Positions 8,654-17,782 of a stretch of DNA of 34,299 nucleotides are shown one piece after another. The stretch comes from Chlorobiaceae bacterium (GTDB taxonomy: Bacteria; Bacteroidota; Chlorobiia; Chlorobiales; Chlorobiaceae). A model generated the notes under the pieces. The model saw nothing but the letters and a program-made list of their open reading frames with translations, searched no databases and had not been told where the DNA came from. Made by a program: the position numbers and the translations under genes. Every line of letters begins with the position of its first letter. Positions within the stretch are counted from its first letter, which is position 1. The DNA lies in the NCBI GenBank assembly GCA_013334565.1, contig JAAXXI010000021.1, positions 1 to 34,299 on the forward strand, read 5' to 3'.

Positions 8654-10006
8654 GTGGCGCATAATACGGTCGATCCGCGCAGGGTGGAGTTGCTCCTCGA
8701 CCGGCCCGACACCGAAGGGCCGGTGGTCTACTGGATGTCGCGTGACCAGCGTGTCAGGCACAACTGGGCTCTGCTTTTCGCACGGTTCAGGGCGCAAAGC
8801 ATGCGCCAGCCCGCTGCGGTCGTTTTTACCCTCGCCCCTTCGTTTGCCGGAGCTTCCCCCGCCCATTACCGCTTCATGCTGACGGGGCTCCGGGAGGTCG
8901 AAAAGGATCTCGAGAAACTCGGCATCCCCTTTTTCCTGCTCTTCGGGGAACCGGCAGAAACCCTTCCGGGCTTCCTGGACGAAATCGGGGCCGGGACGCT
9001 GGTTACCGACTATTCCCCCCTGAACATCTCAAGGCGATGGAAATCGGCGGTTTCGCAAAGCATAGTAATACGCTTCTTCGAAGTCGATGCGCACAATATC
9101 GTCCCCTGCCGGACCGCTTCCGGAAAACAGGAGTTCGCGGCACGCACCTTCCGCCCGAAAATCACGGCACTGCTCGGTGACTTCCTGACCCCGTTCCCGG
9201 AAAACAACCTCCGTCAGGCTTCGTTTCCACACGCTCCACCCGACTGGATAAGGGCTTTCGACAGCGTTGCCGGCGGAAGCGGTTCACTTCCTGACGCCTG
9301 GCCCGAATCGGGAGAAAAAGCAGCAGGGGCACGACTTGGAACATTCCTTGCGAACGGCCTCCGGAACTATGCGGACAAGCGCAACGATCCGAATGCCGGT
9401 ACGGTCTCGCACCTCTCCCCCTATCTGCATTTCGGCCAGATCAGCGCGCAGGAATGCGCACTGTGCGCCCTTGAGGCTGATGTGCCCGCAACGTCAAGGC
9501 AGGCATTCCACGAAGAACTGATCGTGCGCAGGGAGCTTTCGGACAACTATTGCCGATATAACCGGCATTACGACAGCTATGCAGGCATCCCCGCATGGGC
9601 AAGGGAAAGCCTTGAAAAGCATGCCCTCGACGCCCGGTACCATCTTTACGGAGAATCTGAATTCGCTGCGGCCCTTACCCATGACGGGCTCTGGAACGCC
9701 GCGCAGCGGGAACTGCTCGCGACGGGCACGATCCACGGTTATATGCGCATGTACTGGGCGAAGAAAATCCTCGAATGGAGCGCATCACCGGAAGAAGCCT
9801 TCAATACGGCGGTCGCGCTGAATGACCGTTACGCGCTGGACGGCAGGGACCCGAACGGATACGTCGGAGTTGCCTGGTCGATAGGTGGTGTTCACGACCG
9901 GCCCTGGTTCGAAAGGCCGGTCTTCGGAAAGGTCCGTTACATGAATGCTGCCGGATGCGCAAGGAAATTCGACGTCAAAAGTTATATCCGGCGTTTCTCA
10001 AGCTGA
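8654..10006 (+). CDS. phr: Class II CPD photolyase
   Basis: A 450-residue class II cyclobutane pyrimidine dimer photolyase, a FAD enzyme that uses blue light to split UV-induced thymine dimers. Class II signatures are VVYWMSRDQRVRHNWALLFA at the N-terminus, LSPYLHFGQISAQ, EELIVRRELSDNYCRYN, and the C-terminal block GYMRMYWAKKILEW with NDRYALDGRDPNGYVG. The start is taken as GTG at 8654, one base after the amidotransferase stop, with GGAG at 8641-8644 as ribosome site and likely translational coupling. A longer frame upstream overlaps the amidotransferase gene and lacks family homology. It converges on rnr, with only 11 bp between the stops. A photolyase fits a bacterium living in light. Confidence 0.93.
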   Translation: MAHNTVDPRRVELLLDRPDTEGPVVYWMSRDQRVRHNWALLFARFRAQSMRQPAAVVFTLAPSFAGASPAHYRFMLTGLREVEKDLEKLGIPFFLLFGEPAETLPGFLDEIGAGTLVTDYSPLNISRRWKSAVSQSIVIRFFEVDAHNIVPCRTASGKQEFAARTFRPKITALLGDFLTPFPENNLRQASFPHAPPDWIRAFDSVAGGSGSLPDAWPESGEKAAGARLGTFLANGLRNYADKRNDPNAGTVSHLSPYLHFGQISAQECALCALEADVPATSRQAFHEELIVRRELSDNYCRYNRHYDSYAGIPAWARESLEKHALDARYHLYGESEFAAALTHDGLWNAAQRELLATGTIHGYMRMYWAKKILEWSASPEEAFNTAVALNDRYALDGRDPNGYVGVAWSIGGVHDRPWFERPVFGKVRYMNAAGCARKFDVKSYIRRFSS

Positions 10007-10011
10007 AAAAA

Positions 10012-10034
10012 ACCTCGTCACTCCATGGCGAGGT
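10012..10034 (-). terminator. Intrinsic terminator of rnr
   Basis: Read on the minus strand, ACCTCG and CGAGGT form a 6-bp stem around an 11-nt loop and are followed directly by a run of T. The stem overlaps the rnr stop codon, and the T-run lies in the 11-bp gap before the end of the convergent photolyase gene. Confidence 0.65.
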
Positions 10035-12429
10035 CTATGGTACGGCGCTCGATATCGACGCTGTGCACCTTGACCTTCATCCGTTTTCCGATCTGCAGTT
10101 TTTTCTTGCGGCGTTTACCGATAAGCGAATAGGTCGCCTCGTCGTACTCGTAGTAATCATCGGTGAGGTTGCGCATGTGCACCATGCCCTCGATGGCGAA
10201 ATCCACCAGCCTCACGTAGATGCCGTAATCGGTTGCACCTGAGATCACGCCTGGATAAACCTTGCCGACATGGCTGGCCATGTATTCGACCTGCTTGAGC
10301 TTGATCGATTCGCGTTCGGCTTCCGCCGCGGATTTCTCGCGTTCGTTGGAAATCTGAGAAACGGTGCGGACCTTGTCGTCGAGCTCCTTGAGGCGTGCAT
10401 CGGAAATTTTTTTCCGCTTCTTCCTGAGCCCCTCGTATTCGAACAGGAGGCGGTGCACCAGGAGGTCCGGGTAACGCCTGATGGGAGAGGTGAAGTGGGT
10501 GTAATGGTCGAACCCGAGCCCGAAATGCCCTGCATTGTCACCGGTGTAGAGCGCCTTCGACATGCAGCGGAGCACGAGCTCGTTGACCAGGAACTCGACA
10601 TTCGAGCCCTTGACCTGCTGCAGGAGTTGCCGGAGCGACTTGGCGGAGACGACAGGTCCTTCCTTGGACCGGTTTATTTTCAGGTCGAACCCGAGCCGTT
10701 TGATGAAATTGGCGAGTATAAAAACCTTTTCCTGCTGGGGGCCGTCATGAACCCTGTAAATGACAGGCCGACCGTCTTTCTTGCCGGATTTGAAGGTTTT
10801 CGTGAGGTATTCGGCGACTTTCCTGTTCGCGAGCAGCATGAACTCCTCAATGAGACGGTGGCTGCCGAGCCGTTCCTTTTTCATGACTTCCAGCGGTTCG
10901 CCGTCCTTGCCGAGCCTGAACCGGACCTCCTCGGTCTCGAAATCGAGCCCTCCGTGGCCGAAACGCTGTTCACGAAGCAAGATGCTCAGCCGTTCGAGGA
11001 TCTGGAGCTCTGCGACATAATCACCTTCGCCACGGGTCAGGATGCCTTCGACATCCTCGTAGGTAAACCTTCGTTTTGAATGGATGACGGTCTTGTGGAA
11101 CTCGTGTTTGTGGATTTCGCCTTTGGCGGTCATGGTGAAAAAAACCGAGTAGGCCATCCGGTCGACACCGGGATTGAGGCTGCAGATCTGCTCCGAAAGC
11201 CTCGCTGGAAGCATCGGAATGACGCGATCGACAAGGTAGACCGAAGTGGCGCGTTTCAGGGCTTCGCGGTCGAGCGGGGAGTTTTCCTTCACGTAATGGG
11301 AAACGTCGGCAATATGCACGCCGATCGAATAGAGGCCGTCGTCGAGCGCCTCCACCGACAGGGCGTCGTCGAAATCCTTCGCGTCCACCGGATCGATGGT
11401 GAAGACGACCTTGTCGCGGATATCGAGCCTTCCCTCGAGGTCTTCTTCCGTAACTGCTTCGCGGATCGAAGCCGCATGGTCCAGAAGGGCCTTGTCGAAT
11501 GTTTCATCGATGCCTTTGCTCCGTGCTATGGCGCTAACCTCGACCGTCGATTCCCCAGCCTTGCCGAGCACTTCGAGCACCTTTCCCTGGATGATGCCGT
11601 CCTTGCTGAAATCGAGCTCACCGACCAGGACCTTGCTGCCTGCGGCAGCCTTGGCGGAATATTTCACCGGCACGGAGATCTCGGGCAGGATCTTGCGTTC
11701 GTCAGGCTTCAGGGTGAACCTGCGGTTCGATTTGACAAGCGTGCCGACGATCGTGCTTATCCGTCGGGAAATGACCTTCATGACGATACCTTCGCATCGT
11801 TCATGGGGAGTGGATTTTTTCGCATAGGTTTCCGGGACCTTGGTGACGACCACCTCGACCTCATCGCTGTGGATCGCCGAATTGAGGTCCCCCGCCTTGA
11901 CGAACACATCATCGTCGAACCCTTCGACATCGATGAAACCGTATCCGTTCGGATGGGTGACGATCCGCCCGGTATAGCTCTGGTTTACCTTGTAGCGCTC
12001 CTTGCCGTCGGCAGGGAATGGTTTCACCTGCTCGATGAGCTCTTCGAAGGTGGCCGGTTCGGTGCCGGACATGCCGTAACAGCGGTTCGAATCCTTGTCG
12101 ACCACTCCTTCCTCCTGGAGCTTGTGGAGGACATACCAGAAACCCGGGAGCTGCCGTGACTCCGTATAGCCCAGCATTTTGGCGATATCGAGGGAACGGA
12201 ACCGTTCGCCTTCCCGGTCCGAAAAGAAATTGATGATTTCGGATGCGAGCGAACTTTCGCCACGCCTGAACAGGAATTCATTGATGAGAATATGGTCGTT
12301 CGGCCGAACCCGCTCGCCGGAAATCCGGGCCGGTTTCCTCGTGTCCCTCTGCGATTTCTGGTTCTTTCGCCCTTTCTGCGGGAGCTCGGCGGAAGGTTTC
12401 GGGTTCCTCTTGTTACGCTGTCTTGCCAC
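10018..12429 (-). CDS. rnr: Ribonuclease R
   Basis: An 803-residue 3'-5' exoribonuclease of the RNase II/R (RNB) family, which degrades structured RNA in the cytoplasm. In order: a basic N-terminal tail (1-45), a winged-helix segment (about 48-115), cold-shock-like RNA-binding domains ([24 protein letters not shown] near 150, and [18 protein letters not shown]), the catalytic RNB domain with the metal-binding aspartates in [14 protein letters not shown] (about 350), and a C-terminal S1 domain ([15 protein letters not shown], about 715-800). The length and domain order match RNase R and not RNase II. The frame begins with GTG at 12429; the ribosome site is weak and a slightly later start inside the basic tail is possible. 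It converges with the photolyase gene and is divergent from the FISUMP gene. Confidence 0.95.
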   Translation of the reverse strand: MARQRNKRNPKPSAELPQKGRKNQKSQRDTRKPARISGERVRPNDHILINEFLFRRGESSLASEIINFFSDREGERFRSLDIAKMLGYTESRQLPGFWYVLHKLQEEGVVDKDSNRCYGMSGTEPATFEELIEQVKPFPADGKERYKVNQSYTGRIVTHPNGYGFIDVEGFDDDVFVKAGDLNSAIHSDEVEVVVTKVPETYAKKSTPHERCEGIVMKVISRRISTIVGTLVKSNRRFTLKPDERKILPEISVPVKYSAKAAAGSKVLVGELDFSKDGIIQGKVLEVLGKAGESTVEVSAIARSKGIDETFDKALLDHAASIREAVTEEDLEGRLDIRDKVVFTIDPVDAKDFDDALSVEALDDGLYSIGVHIADVSHYVKENSPLDREALKRATSVYLVDRVIPMLPARLSEQICSLNPGVDRMAYSVFFTMTAKGEIHKHEFHKTVIHSKRRFTYEDVEGILTRGEGDYVAELQILERLSILLREQRFGHGGLDFETEEVRFRLGKDGEPLEVMKKERLGSHRLIEEFMLLANRKVAEYLTKTFKSGKKDGRPVIYRVHDGPQQEKVFILANFIKRLGFDLKINRSKEGPVVSAKSLRQLLQQVKGSNVEFLVNELVLRCMSKALYTGDNAGHFGLGFDHYTHFTSPIRRYPDLLVHRLLFEYEGLRKKRKKISDARLKELDDKVRTVSQISNEREKSAAEAERESIKLKQVEYMASHVGKVYPGVISGATDYGIYVRLVDFAIEGMVHMRNLTDDYYEYDEATYSLIGKRRKKKLQIGKRMKVKVHSVDIERRTIDLAME

Positions 12430-12720
12430 TACATTCGATCATTTTCGCCGGGGTTCATCATCGTGTGAAACCCCAACAGGGCCCACTTTCCCGGCACGTT
12501 TCATTCAAAACTTTTTCAAACTTTCTGAAGTTAATATGAGGATAAAACAGCAAAAATCCAGCGTCACGGCCGAAACAGCCGCACCGTCAGGGTCCGGTTG
12601 CATGCAAAAAAGTTCCGGAAACGTAGCGCCAGAGGTACAGGCACATGGTTGCAAATCTTCCGGTTGAGGGGATTTCTGCAGTTAAAATGATCCTCACAGT
12701 AACAATTAAGTCCAATAATA

Positions 12721-13383
12721 ATGAAAAGCTGCAACAAAACACCCAAATGGCCGGCACTTTTTATTTTCGCCTGCTTCATGATCATGATCTGTTTCGCCGG
12801 TGCAACGGCCAAAACAAGGAATACGGCTAAAAACATCGCCACTCCTGCCAGCCGGTGGAGCACGGAAAACCTTGCCGTCGATCGCTACAGGAACGGTGAT
12901 CCGATCCCCGAAGTCGAAGATCCCGAAGCATGGAGCGCCCTTACGACCGGCGCCTGGTGCTATTACGAGAACAGGAATGAAAACGGCGTGACCTATGGCA
13001 AACTCTACAACTGGTACGCCGTGTACGACCCGCGCGGGCTCGCGCCTGCGGGCTGGCATGTGGCGAGCGACGCCGAATGGACAGAGCTGGTGACAGCACT
13101 CGGAGGCGAGAAAGCTGCCGGGGCGAGACTGAAATCGAAAGTGCTCTGGAAGTCCCCGGTAGTCGGAGCGGACAACAGTTCAGGATTCTCGGCACTCCCT
13201 GCAGGGTACCGCAGCAGCAACGGCACCTTCTCGCAACTCGGCACAAATGCCGGGTTCTGGACGTCGACCGGGGAAAACAGTTTCTCGGCCTGGTACCGCA
13301 ACCTGTTCAACAGCTATTCCGCCGTTTACCGCACTTCGAGCAGCAAAACGCAGGGGTTCTCCGTCCGCTGCGTAAAGGACTGA
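12721..13383 (+). CDS. FISUMP-domain secreted protein
   Basis: A 220-residue exported protein with an N-terminal signal peptide or anchor (hydrophobic residues about 10-30). The mature part is a Fibrobacter succinogenes major paralogous (FISUMP) domain: WSTENLAVDRYRNGDPIP, GAWCYYENRNENGVTYGKLYNWYAV, LAPAGWHVASDAEWTEL, FSALPAGYRSSNGTF, FWTSTGEN and a C-terminal GFSVRCVKD. The domain is common on the surface of Bacteroidota, Fibrobacterota and Chlorobi; its fold is C-type-lectin-like but its biochemical role is not established. The ATG at 12721 precedes the only plausible signal sequence, although no good Shine-Dalgarno sequence is seen. A strong hairpin follows. Confidence 0.88.
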   Translation: MKSCNKTPKWPALFIFACFMIMICFAGATAKTRNTAKNIATPASRWSTENLAVDRYRNGDPIPEVEDPEAWSALTTGAWCYYENRNENGVTYGKLYNWYAVYDPRGLAPAGWHVASDAEWTELVTALGGEKAAGARLKSKVLWKSPVVGADNSSGFSALPAGYRSSNGTFSQLGTNAGFWTSTGENSFSAWYRNLFNSYSAVYRTSSSKTQGFSVRCVKD

Positions 13384-13392
13384 ACCCGGGCA

Positions 13393-13424
13393 GCCGGCAG
13401 GGGAAAAACAGTTCCCCTGCCGGC
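13393..13424 (+). terminator. Strong hairpin after the FISUMP gene
   Basis: A perfect 13-bp inverted repeat (GCCGGCAGGGGAA with TTCCCCTGCCGGC) surrounds a 6-nt loop, 10 bp after the FISUMP stop codon. The following T-run is poor (CGACATTTCATAT), but stem strength and position argue for a terminator. Confidence 0.7.
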
Positions 13425-13474
13425 CGACATTTCATATATTACCCTTCTGTTTCAGAGAAAACCCGTGTCCCCTT

Positions 13475-13945
13475 ATGCACAAAATATTTTCATCGAGCCG
13501 CTTCCTTGTCCTCATCGCCGTGGCGGGCAGCTTCATCGCTTCGATAACCCTCATGCTCTACGCGGCCATCGCCATCATCCAGCAGGTTGCCTCCGTCATC
13601 ATGAGCGGCTATGTCAGCACGAAGGCCGGCAAGCTCATCGCCCTTGATTTCGTCCAGAACGCCGATATCTTCCTCATCAGTACGGTGCTCTATATCATGG
13701 CTGTGGGCCTCTACGAACTCTTTATCGACGACGCCATCGAACTTCCGGGCTGGCTCGTGATCAAAACCCTGGACGACCTCAAGGAAAAACTCATCGGTAT
13801 CGTGGTGGTAGGCCTTGCAGTTGATTTCCTCGGGCATGCCGTCACCTGGCAGGAAGAGACCGGCATTCTCTACCTCGGAGCCGCTATCGGCTTTGTCATT
13901 GCTGGACTCACGGTGTTTGTCGCATTCAGGAAAAAAACAGGTTGA
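13475..13945 (+). CDS. YqhA/UPF0114 family inner-membrane protein
   Basis: A 156-residue integral membrane protein with four hydrophobic segments (about 9-33, 60-82, 105-122 and 130-150). The stretches FLISTVLYIMAVGLYELFI and ELPGWLVIKTLDDLKEKLIG identify the YqhA/UPF0114 family. Family members are of normal length here and have no agreed biochemical role. It stands between the FISUMP gene and the peptide locus on the same strand; the 148-bp gap to the precursor gene suggests separate transcription. No ligand or metal site can be pointed to. Confidence 0.88.
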   Translation: MHKIFSSSRFLVLIAVAGSFIASITLMLYAAIAIIQQVASVIMSGYVSTKAGKLIALDFVQNADIFLISTVLYIMAVGLYELFIDDAIELPGWLVIKTLDDLKEKLIGIVVVGLAVDFLGHAVTWQEETGILYLGAAIGFVIAGLTVFVAFRKKTG

Positions 13946-14093
13946 TTGCCCGTCAACGGCGCAGAAAATCTGCTTCCTGTATATCTTCCTCGACCCGAAA
14001 CCTTCATTTGTTTTGGCAAAAAATTATATTTCGATTATTCAGGCAAGTTTCATCAATACTGACAACAAGCAATAAAAGGGAAGGAAAAACAAT

Positions 14094-14318
14094 ATGCTGA
14101 TCTTGACCGCACTGGCACTTGCCAACCCCGCAACAGCAACACAGGCTCCGGCAGTGACCCCGACCGTCTCCGGGGAAATCGTATCGAAAGTCGGAAACAT
14201 CACCCCGGTCAATCTGCTTGCGAGCACCGACCGCTATGCTTTCGACAAGGTCAACACGGAATGCTGCGGCCCTTATTCGCAGTGCAAATGCCCTGACTTC
14301 AAAGGCGCCGCCGACTGA
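14094..14318 (+). CDS. Candidate radical-SAM RiPP precursor peptide
   Basis: A 74-residue peptide with no family I recognise. Residues 1-56 look like a leader: an Ala/Thr/Pro-rich start (LILTALALANPATATQA), then GEIVSKVGNITPVNLL. The C-terminus is a compact core, TECCGPYSQCKCPDFKGAAD, with all four cysteines of the peptide at 57, 58, 64 and 66. This leader-plus-Cys-core layout, the small size and the radical SAM/SPASM gene that follows 229 bp downstream make a ribosomally made, post-translationally modified peptide the best reading. The start is backed by a purine-rich ribosome site (GGGAAGGA) 7-14 bases upstream. A TATATTTCG box near 14020 could be part of a promoter, but this is weak. The hydrophobic N-terminus could instead be a signal peptide, in which case the protein would be a small exported Cys-rich protein. 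Confidence 0.7.
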   Translation: MLILTALALANPATATQAPAVTPTVSGEIVSKVGNITPVNLLASTDRYAFDKVNTECCGPYSQCKCPDFKGAAD

Positions 14319-14337
14319 GGACAGAAAGACCTGAAAC

Positions 14338-14383
14338 AAAACAGGCTGGCGTATGCATTCATGCGACAACGACAGCCTGTTTT
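14338..14383 (+). terminator. Attenuator-like hairpin between precursor and maturase genes
   Basis: A perfect 11-bp inverted repeat (AAAACAGGCTG with CAGCCTGTTTT) flanks a 24-nt loop and ends in TTTT. It lies 20 bp after the precursor stop and 165 bp before the maturase. A leaky terminator here would give far more precursor than enzyme mRNA, as is common in RiPP loci. Confidence 0.65.
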
Positions 14384-14547
14384 AAATAAAGCTGCAATCC
14401 CGGTACCTACCCCTCTACAGCTGTCATGGATTTCTGTCTGCCTCACCATACGCACCACAAAGGAAATCATTCTCGACTTCATCTGGCCGTCGTGAACAGG
14501 AAGAACTTCCTCAGACTGCATCCGCAAGAACCATAAACAATCATTCA

Positions 14548-15957
14548 GTGAAACGCAACAGCGGGAAAAAACATCCGGGAACAAGCCGTTATTTCAACCA
14601 TGTCGATCTCGGTAACGGAACATCCCTGCTCTTCAACGGTGCCACGTTGTGCATGGACCTGGTCCCTGCGGACTATGCCGAAAGGATTGCCTGCGGAAAA
14701 GATCTCGGTTTCCTTACCACGGAAGAAATCGGACACCTGCTCGGGAGAGGGCACCTTACCGATCTGCCGCCCGCCCTCGAACTGGAAGAATTCCGGAAAA
14801 TGGTCTCCGGAATAACCCCCAGGATCAGCAAAGTGGACACCAGACAGAAAAGCATCAACCTGAGCTTTATCCTCACCTACAATTGCAACCTCTCCTGCAG
14901 ATACTGCTACCAGAATTCGCTTCCGAAAGAGGTAAAACATGCGTTCATGACGGGAAAATTTGTGGATGAATTTTTCACCGGGATTTTCCCGCAGCTCTAT
15001 CCGAACAAAACGAAATACCACGGTCTGACGCTTTTCGGCGGCGAACCGCTGCTGCCCGAGAACCGGGAGGCGATCGAAAAAATACTTGCATGGTCGAAGA
15101 AGCTGAAATCGTGCAGCATCAATGTCGCCACCAATGCATCGACACTTCCGGACATGATCGACCTGATCGGGCCCGACAAAGGGAAAATCCAGTCGGTGCA
15201 GGTCACCCTTGACGGCGACCAGCTCCTGCACGACCAGCAGAGGGTCCCGCGTTCAGGCAAGCCGACCTTCGAGAAAACCGTTGCGGCGCTGCGCTTGCTG
15301 ATCGACCGGAATGCGGAAATAGGCCTCAGGACCCATATCCATCCGGGCAAGCTCGAATCGGCAAGGAACCTGACCGGTTACCTCAAGAGTGAGGGTTTGC
15401 TCCGCAATCCGCTTGTCACCTTTTATTTTTCCCCGATCAACACCTTCATGAGCGAAGACCTGCCGCCGGAAGAACGGGAGCTTTTCTTCCGGATATTCCA
15501 GGATGTCGCTGCCGAAACCGGCAGGCCGCCATCGTCATTCGTCTTCATGAACAAGTTCCTGAAAATGCAGACCAGGAAAATCCTCCCGGTCATCCGCTAC
15601 TGCGGCCTGGGAAGCGATACCTTCCACCTTGTCGATCCTTTCGGGGACATCTACCAGTGTTACGAGGATGCCGGGCACAGGGAAAGGCGTGTAGGATCGT
15701 TCGCAAAAGGAAAACTCAGGAACTACACGCTGAAAGAGAAGTATGCGAAAAGGCACCTTCTGAACATCCCCGAATGCATGAAATGCTCCATGGCGCTTTT
15801 CTGCGGTGGGGGATGTCCCGTGCATGCAAGGAATGCGAAAGGGTCCATCTTCAAGTCCTACTGCCATCTGAACCGGGAGTTCATCGCTCAGACCCTCAAG
15901 GCCTTCCACCTGCAGCGGACAAGAATAGCCGCACAAACCAGACCTGACCGGAATTGA
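14548..15957 (+). CDS. Radical SAM/SPASM peptide maturase
   Basis: A 469-residue radical SAM enzyme of the peptide-modifying type. The CX3CX2C motif that holds the SAM-binding iron-sulfur cluster is C113-C117-C120 in TYNCNLSCRYCYQNS, with a following TLFGGEPLLP (GGE motif). The C-terminal SPASM domain is complete for two auxiliary clusters: C352, C371, C410-x2-C413-x5-C419-x3-C423 and C439. Residues 1-100 form an N-terminal domain typical of maturases that bind a leader peptide (SLLFNGATLC, then a helical part). Known members make thioether or carbon-carbon crosslinks, epimers or strained rings in peptides. The likely substrate is the Cys-rich peptide encoded at 14094-14318. The start is GTG at 14548; it lacks a clear ribosome site and is uncertain. 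No protease or exporter gene adjoins. Confidence 0.9.
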   Translation: MKRNSGKKHPGTSRYFNHVDLGNGTSLLFNGATLCMDLVPADYAERIACGKDLGFLTTEEIGHLLGRGHLTDLPPALELEEFRKMVSGITPRISKVDTRQKSINLSFILTYNCNLSCRYCYQNSLPKEVKHAFMTGKFVDEFFTGIFPQLYPNKTKYHGLTLFGGEPLLPENREAIEKILAWSKKLKSCSINVATNASTLPDMIDLIGPDKGKIQSVQVTLDGDQLLHDQQRVPRSGKPTFEKTVAALRLLIDRNAEIGLRTHIHPGKLESARNLTGYLKSEGLLRNPLVTFYFSPINTFMSEDLPPEERELFFRIFQDVAAETGRPPSSFVFMNKFLKMQTRKILPVIRYCGLGSDTFHLVDPFGDIYQCYEDAGHRERRVGSFAKGKLRNYTLKEKYAKRHLLNIPECMKCSMALFCGGGCPVHARNAKGSIFKSYCHLNREFIAQTLKAFHLQRTRIAAQTRPDRN

Positions 15958-16053
15958 CCGGCAACTGTTTTCCTGTTCCGAACAGCCATGCGAGAGGAGT
16001 TCCGTCTTCACTTCGGCAATTCCGGCTTCTTTCAGACATCCTCATTGTCCGTA

Positions 16054-17058
16054 TCATAACAACCGGTGTTTCTGATCATCAGAAATATTTTTTACCGTCC
16101 ACGTTATTTCTCGCCTGAAATCCGTTTTCCTCTCGGGACATTCCTTCCTGCCGCATATTTCGCAGGAAAAATCGAGGCAGCCATCCGTATGCACCGACAG
16201 TTCTATTGCGTTGCCGAAGTTCTCACGGACAATGGACGCAAGTGTTTCAATTTCATTGTGAGATTCATGAACATTGAGGTACCAGGGAACCGTCAGATGG
16301 CAATCGATATGCAGGGTACTGCCGTATTTTATGATTCTGGTGTTATGAAGATCGATCCAGTTTTCAACCCGTTTTTCCTGCAATACATCGACCATTTTTT
16401 TCAATAGAACTTCATCAGCTTCATCCATGATCCCTTTGAGAGAATCCCTGATAATTTTGATCCCGGTATACACAATCAGCAAGGCAAAGAGGAGGGCTAC
16501 CGCACTGTCAAGCCATACCAGTTTCGTCACCAGCAACAGGATGAGCCCGACAAGAATGCCTATGGTGGAATACGTATCTGACTGCAAATGTTTGCCGCTG
16601 GCAACCAGAGCGAGTGATTTGTTTTTCTTTCCCTTTCTGACGGCTGTTGCTCCGATAACATAATTGACTATTGCAGTTACACTGATCAGGATGATACCGT
16701 AGTCAAGTTTTGCTATCGGATGGGGATTATTGAGATTTTTTATCGCTTCGACAATAATCAGCACTCCTGCTCCCGAAATCAGAGTTCCCTCAATAGCTGC
16801 GGAGATGAATTCGACTTTTCCGTGGCCATACGGATGGCTTGAATCCCTCGGCATAGCCGATATGTAGAGGCTGTAAAGGCCGATAAACGCACTGGCGACA
16901 TTGACGGTGCTTTCGAGGGCGTCTGTCAGGATTGCAACTGAACTGGTGAGATACCAGGCTGCCAGCTTGATGATAAAAAGAATTACGCCAGTTATCGCAA
17001 TTGTTTTCTGATAATTGAAATTCTGTTTCGCTGTGGTCATAATGTCACTGTGAACCAT
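16054..17058 (-). CDS. Cation diffusion facilitator (CDF) metal efflux protein
   Basis: A 334-residue CDF transporter, exporting Zn, Fe, Mn or similar divalent ions by proton antiport. The metal-site helices are visible: LTDALESTVNVASAF in the second membrane segment and HLQSDTYSTIGI in the fifth, with HPYGHGKVEF between them. The cytoplasmic C-terminal domain (about 225-334) contains HIDCHLTVPWYLNVHESH. It ends in an unusual Cys-rich tail, CLDFSCEICGRKECPER, then a basic stretch. The start at 17058 follows AGAGGAAG by a good distance; a longer frame to 17226 adds 56 residues without CDF features. It is convergent with the radical SAM gene. The metal cannot be named, although the zinc-ribbon and Nramp genes nearby make a metal-related neighbourhood. 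Confidence 0.88.
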   Translation of the reverse strand: MVHSDIMTTAKQNFNYQKTIAITGVILFIIKLAAWYLTSSVAILTDALESTVNVASAFIGLYSLYISAMPRDSSHPYGHGKVEFISAAIEGTLISGAGVLIIVEAIKNLNNPHPIAKLDYGIILISVTAIVNYVIGATAVRKGKKNKSLALVASGKHLQSDTYSTIGILVGLILLLVTKLVWLDSAVALLFALLIVYTGIKIIRDSLKGIMDEADEVLLKKMVDVLQEKRVENWIDLHNTRIIKYGSTLHIDCHLTVPWYLNVHESHNEIETLASIVRENFGNAIELSVHTDGCLDFSCEICGRKECPERKTDFRREITWTVKNISDDQKHRLL

Positions 17059-17389
17059 CCGAAGGCTTCCTCTGCATTGATTGTTTCGATATTCCGAATT
17101 GTTCCGGGAACCTTTCCCAGCATGCTCGGCTTTCTGCTGCTGAAACCATGGTACGGCGATAAGGCTTATTTTGTATGCCTGTTGTGCAACCAAACCAGAA
17201 ATGTATGTGAAGGGGTAAGCAACCATGAACGGCCAGCATCGTCATCGCGGCATAAAAGATCTATCGCTCATTGAACCAGTATAAAACCGATGGTGTATCG
17301 GAACGGCAAGCGATGAAAAAATAGCAGCGAGAAAAATTGCCATCAAAAAACAACGAAGCATGGCAGCAAAAAGAACAGAAATACAAAAA
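17059..17389. other. Non-coding region upstream of the CDF gene
   Basis: This stretch holds the CDF promoter side and then featureless DNA up to the first 173-bp repeat. A small hairpin, CCGAT-GGTGT-ATCGG at 17287-17301, is the only structure noticed. The minus-strand frames here lack any protein pattern I recognise. Confidence 0.35.
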
Positions 17390-17562
17390 GGCACCTCTAA
17401 TTTATTGTCGCGAGAAGCACGAGTGCAAGGCGGACGGAGTCCCGACAATATCGGGATAAACTCCGAAACCGGAGTATACATGTGGTACATGAGGATGTCG
17501 ATCCCGATTCATCGGGACCAACCCGAGCAATAGGGCTTCGGAACAAATAAATGGAGGTGCCC
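17390..17562. repeat. 173-bp structured repeat, copy 1 (MITE-like)
   Basis: The element starts GGCACCTCTAATTTATTG and ends with the inverted counterpart (minus strand GGCACCTCCATTTATTTG). Its interior has nested palindromes: CGGAGT and ACTCCG enclose CCCGACAATATCGGG, and ATCCCGATTCATCGGGAC lies further in. A second copy, highly similar and in the same orientation, lies at 19010-19182. Size, terminal inverted repeats and lack of a gene fit a non-autonomous mobile or structured intergenic element. Confidence 0.8.
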
Positions 17563-17782
17563 ACAAGACAACAACCGGAAGAACAACCCTGTTCACCATT
17601 ATTCGAGACCTTATTTCATCAGTATGCAACATTCTTCCGCTTGCCGTCCTGCTGAGTCCGCTTGCATCGAGGAAACTGCACATCATTTATTCCTTAACCG
17701 AGTTCTCAGCCCGGGAAGACTTCCTGCCATCTGAACCGGGAAAAAAGCAGCACTTTCGACAGGTAATCACGCCGATTTGCAC
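17563..17782. other. Short intergenic stretch after repeat copy 1
   Basis: A plus-strand open frame here (TTLFTIIRDLISSVCNIL, then LPLAVLLSPLASRKL) looks protein-like but has no start codon of its own and no recognised family. It could be the remnant of a gene interrupted by the repeat, or chance. Confidence 0.25.

Noticed and set aside
11080..12159. Long plus-strand open frame (359 codons) over the 5' half of rnr
   Set aside because: It is the shadow of a GC-rich, well-supported RNase R gene on the minus strand and shows no family pattern.
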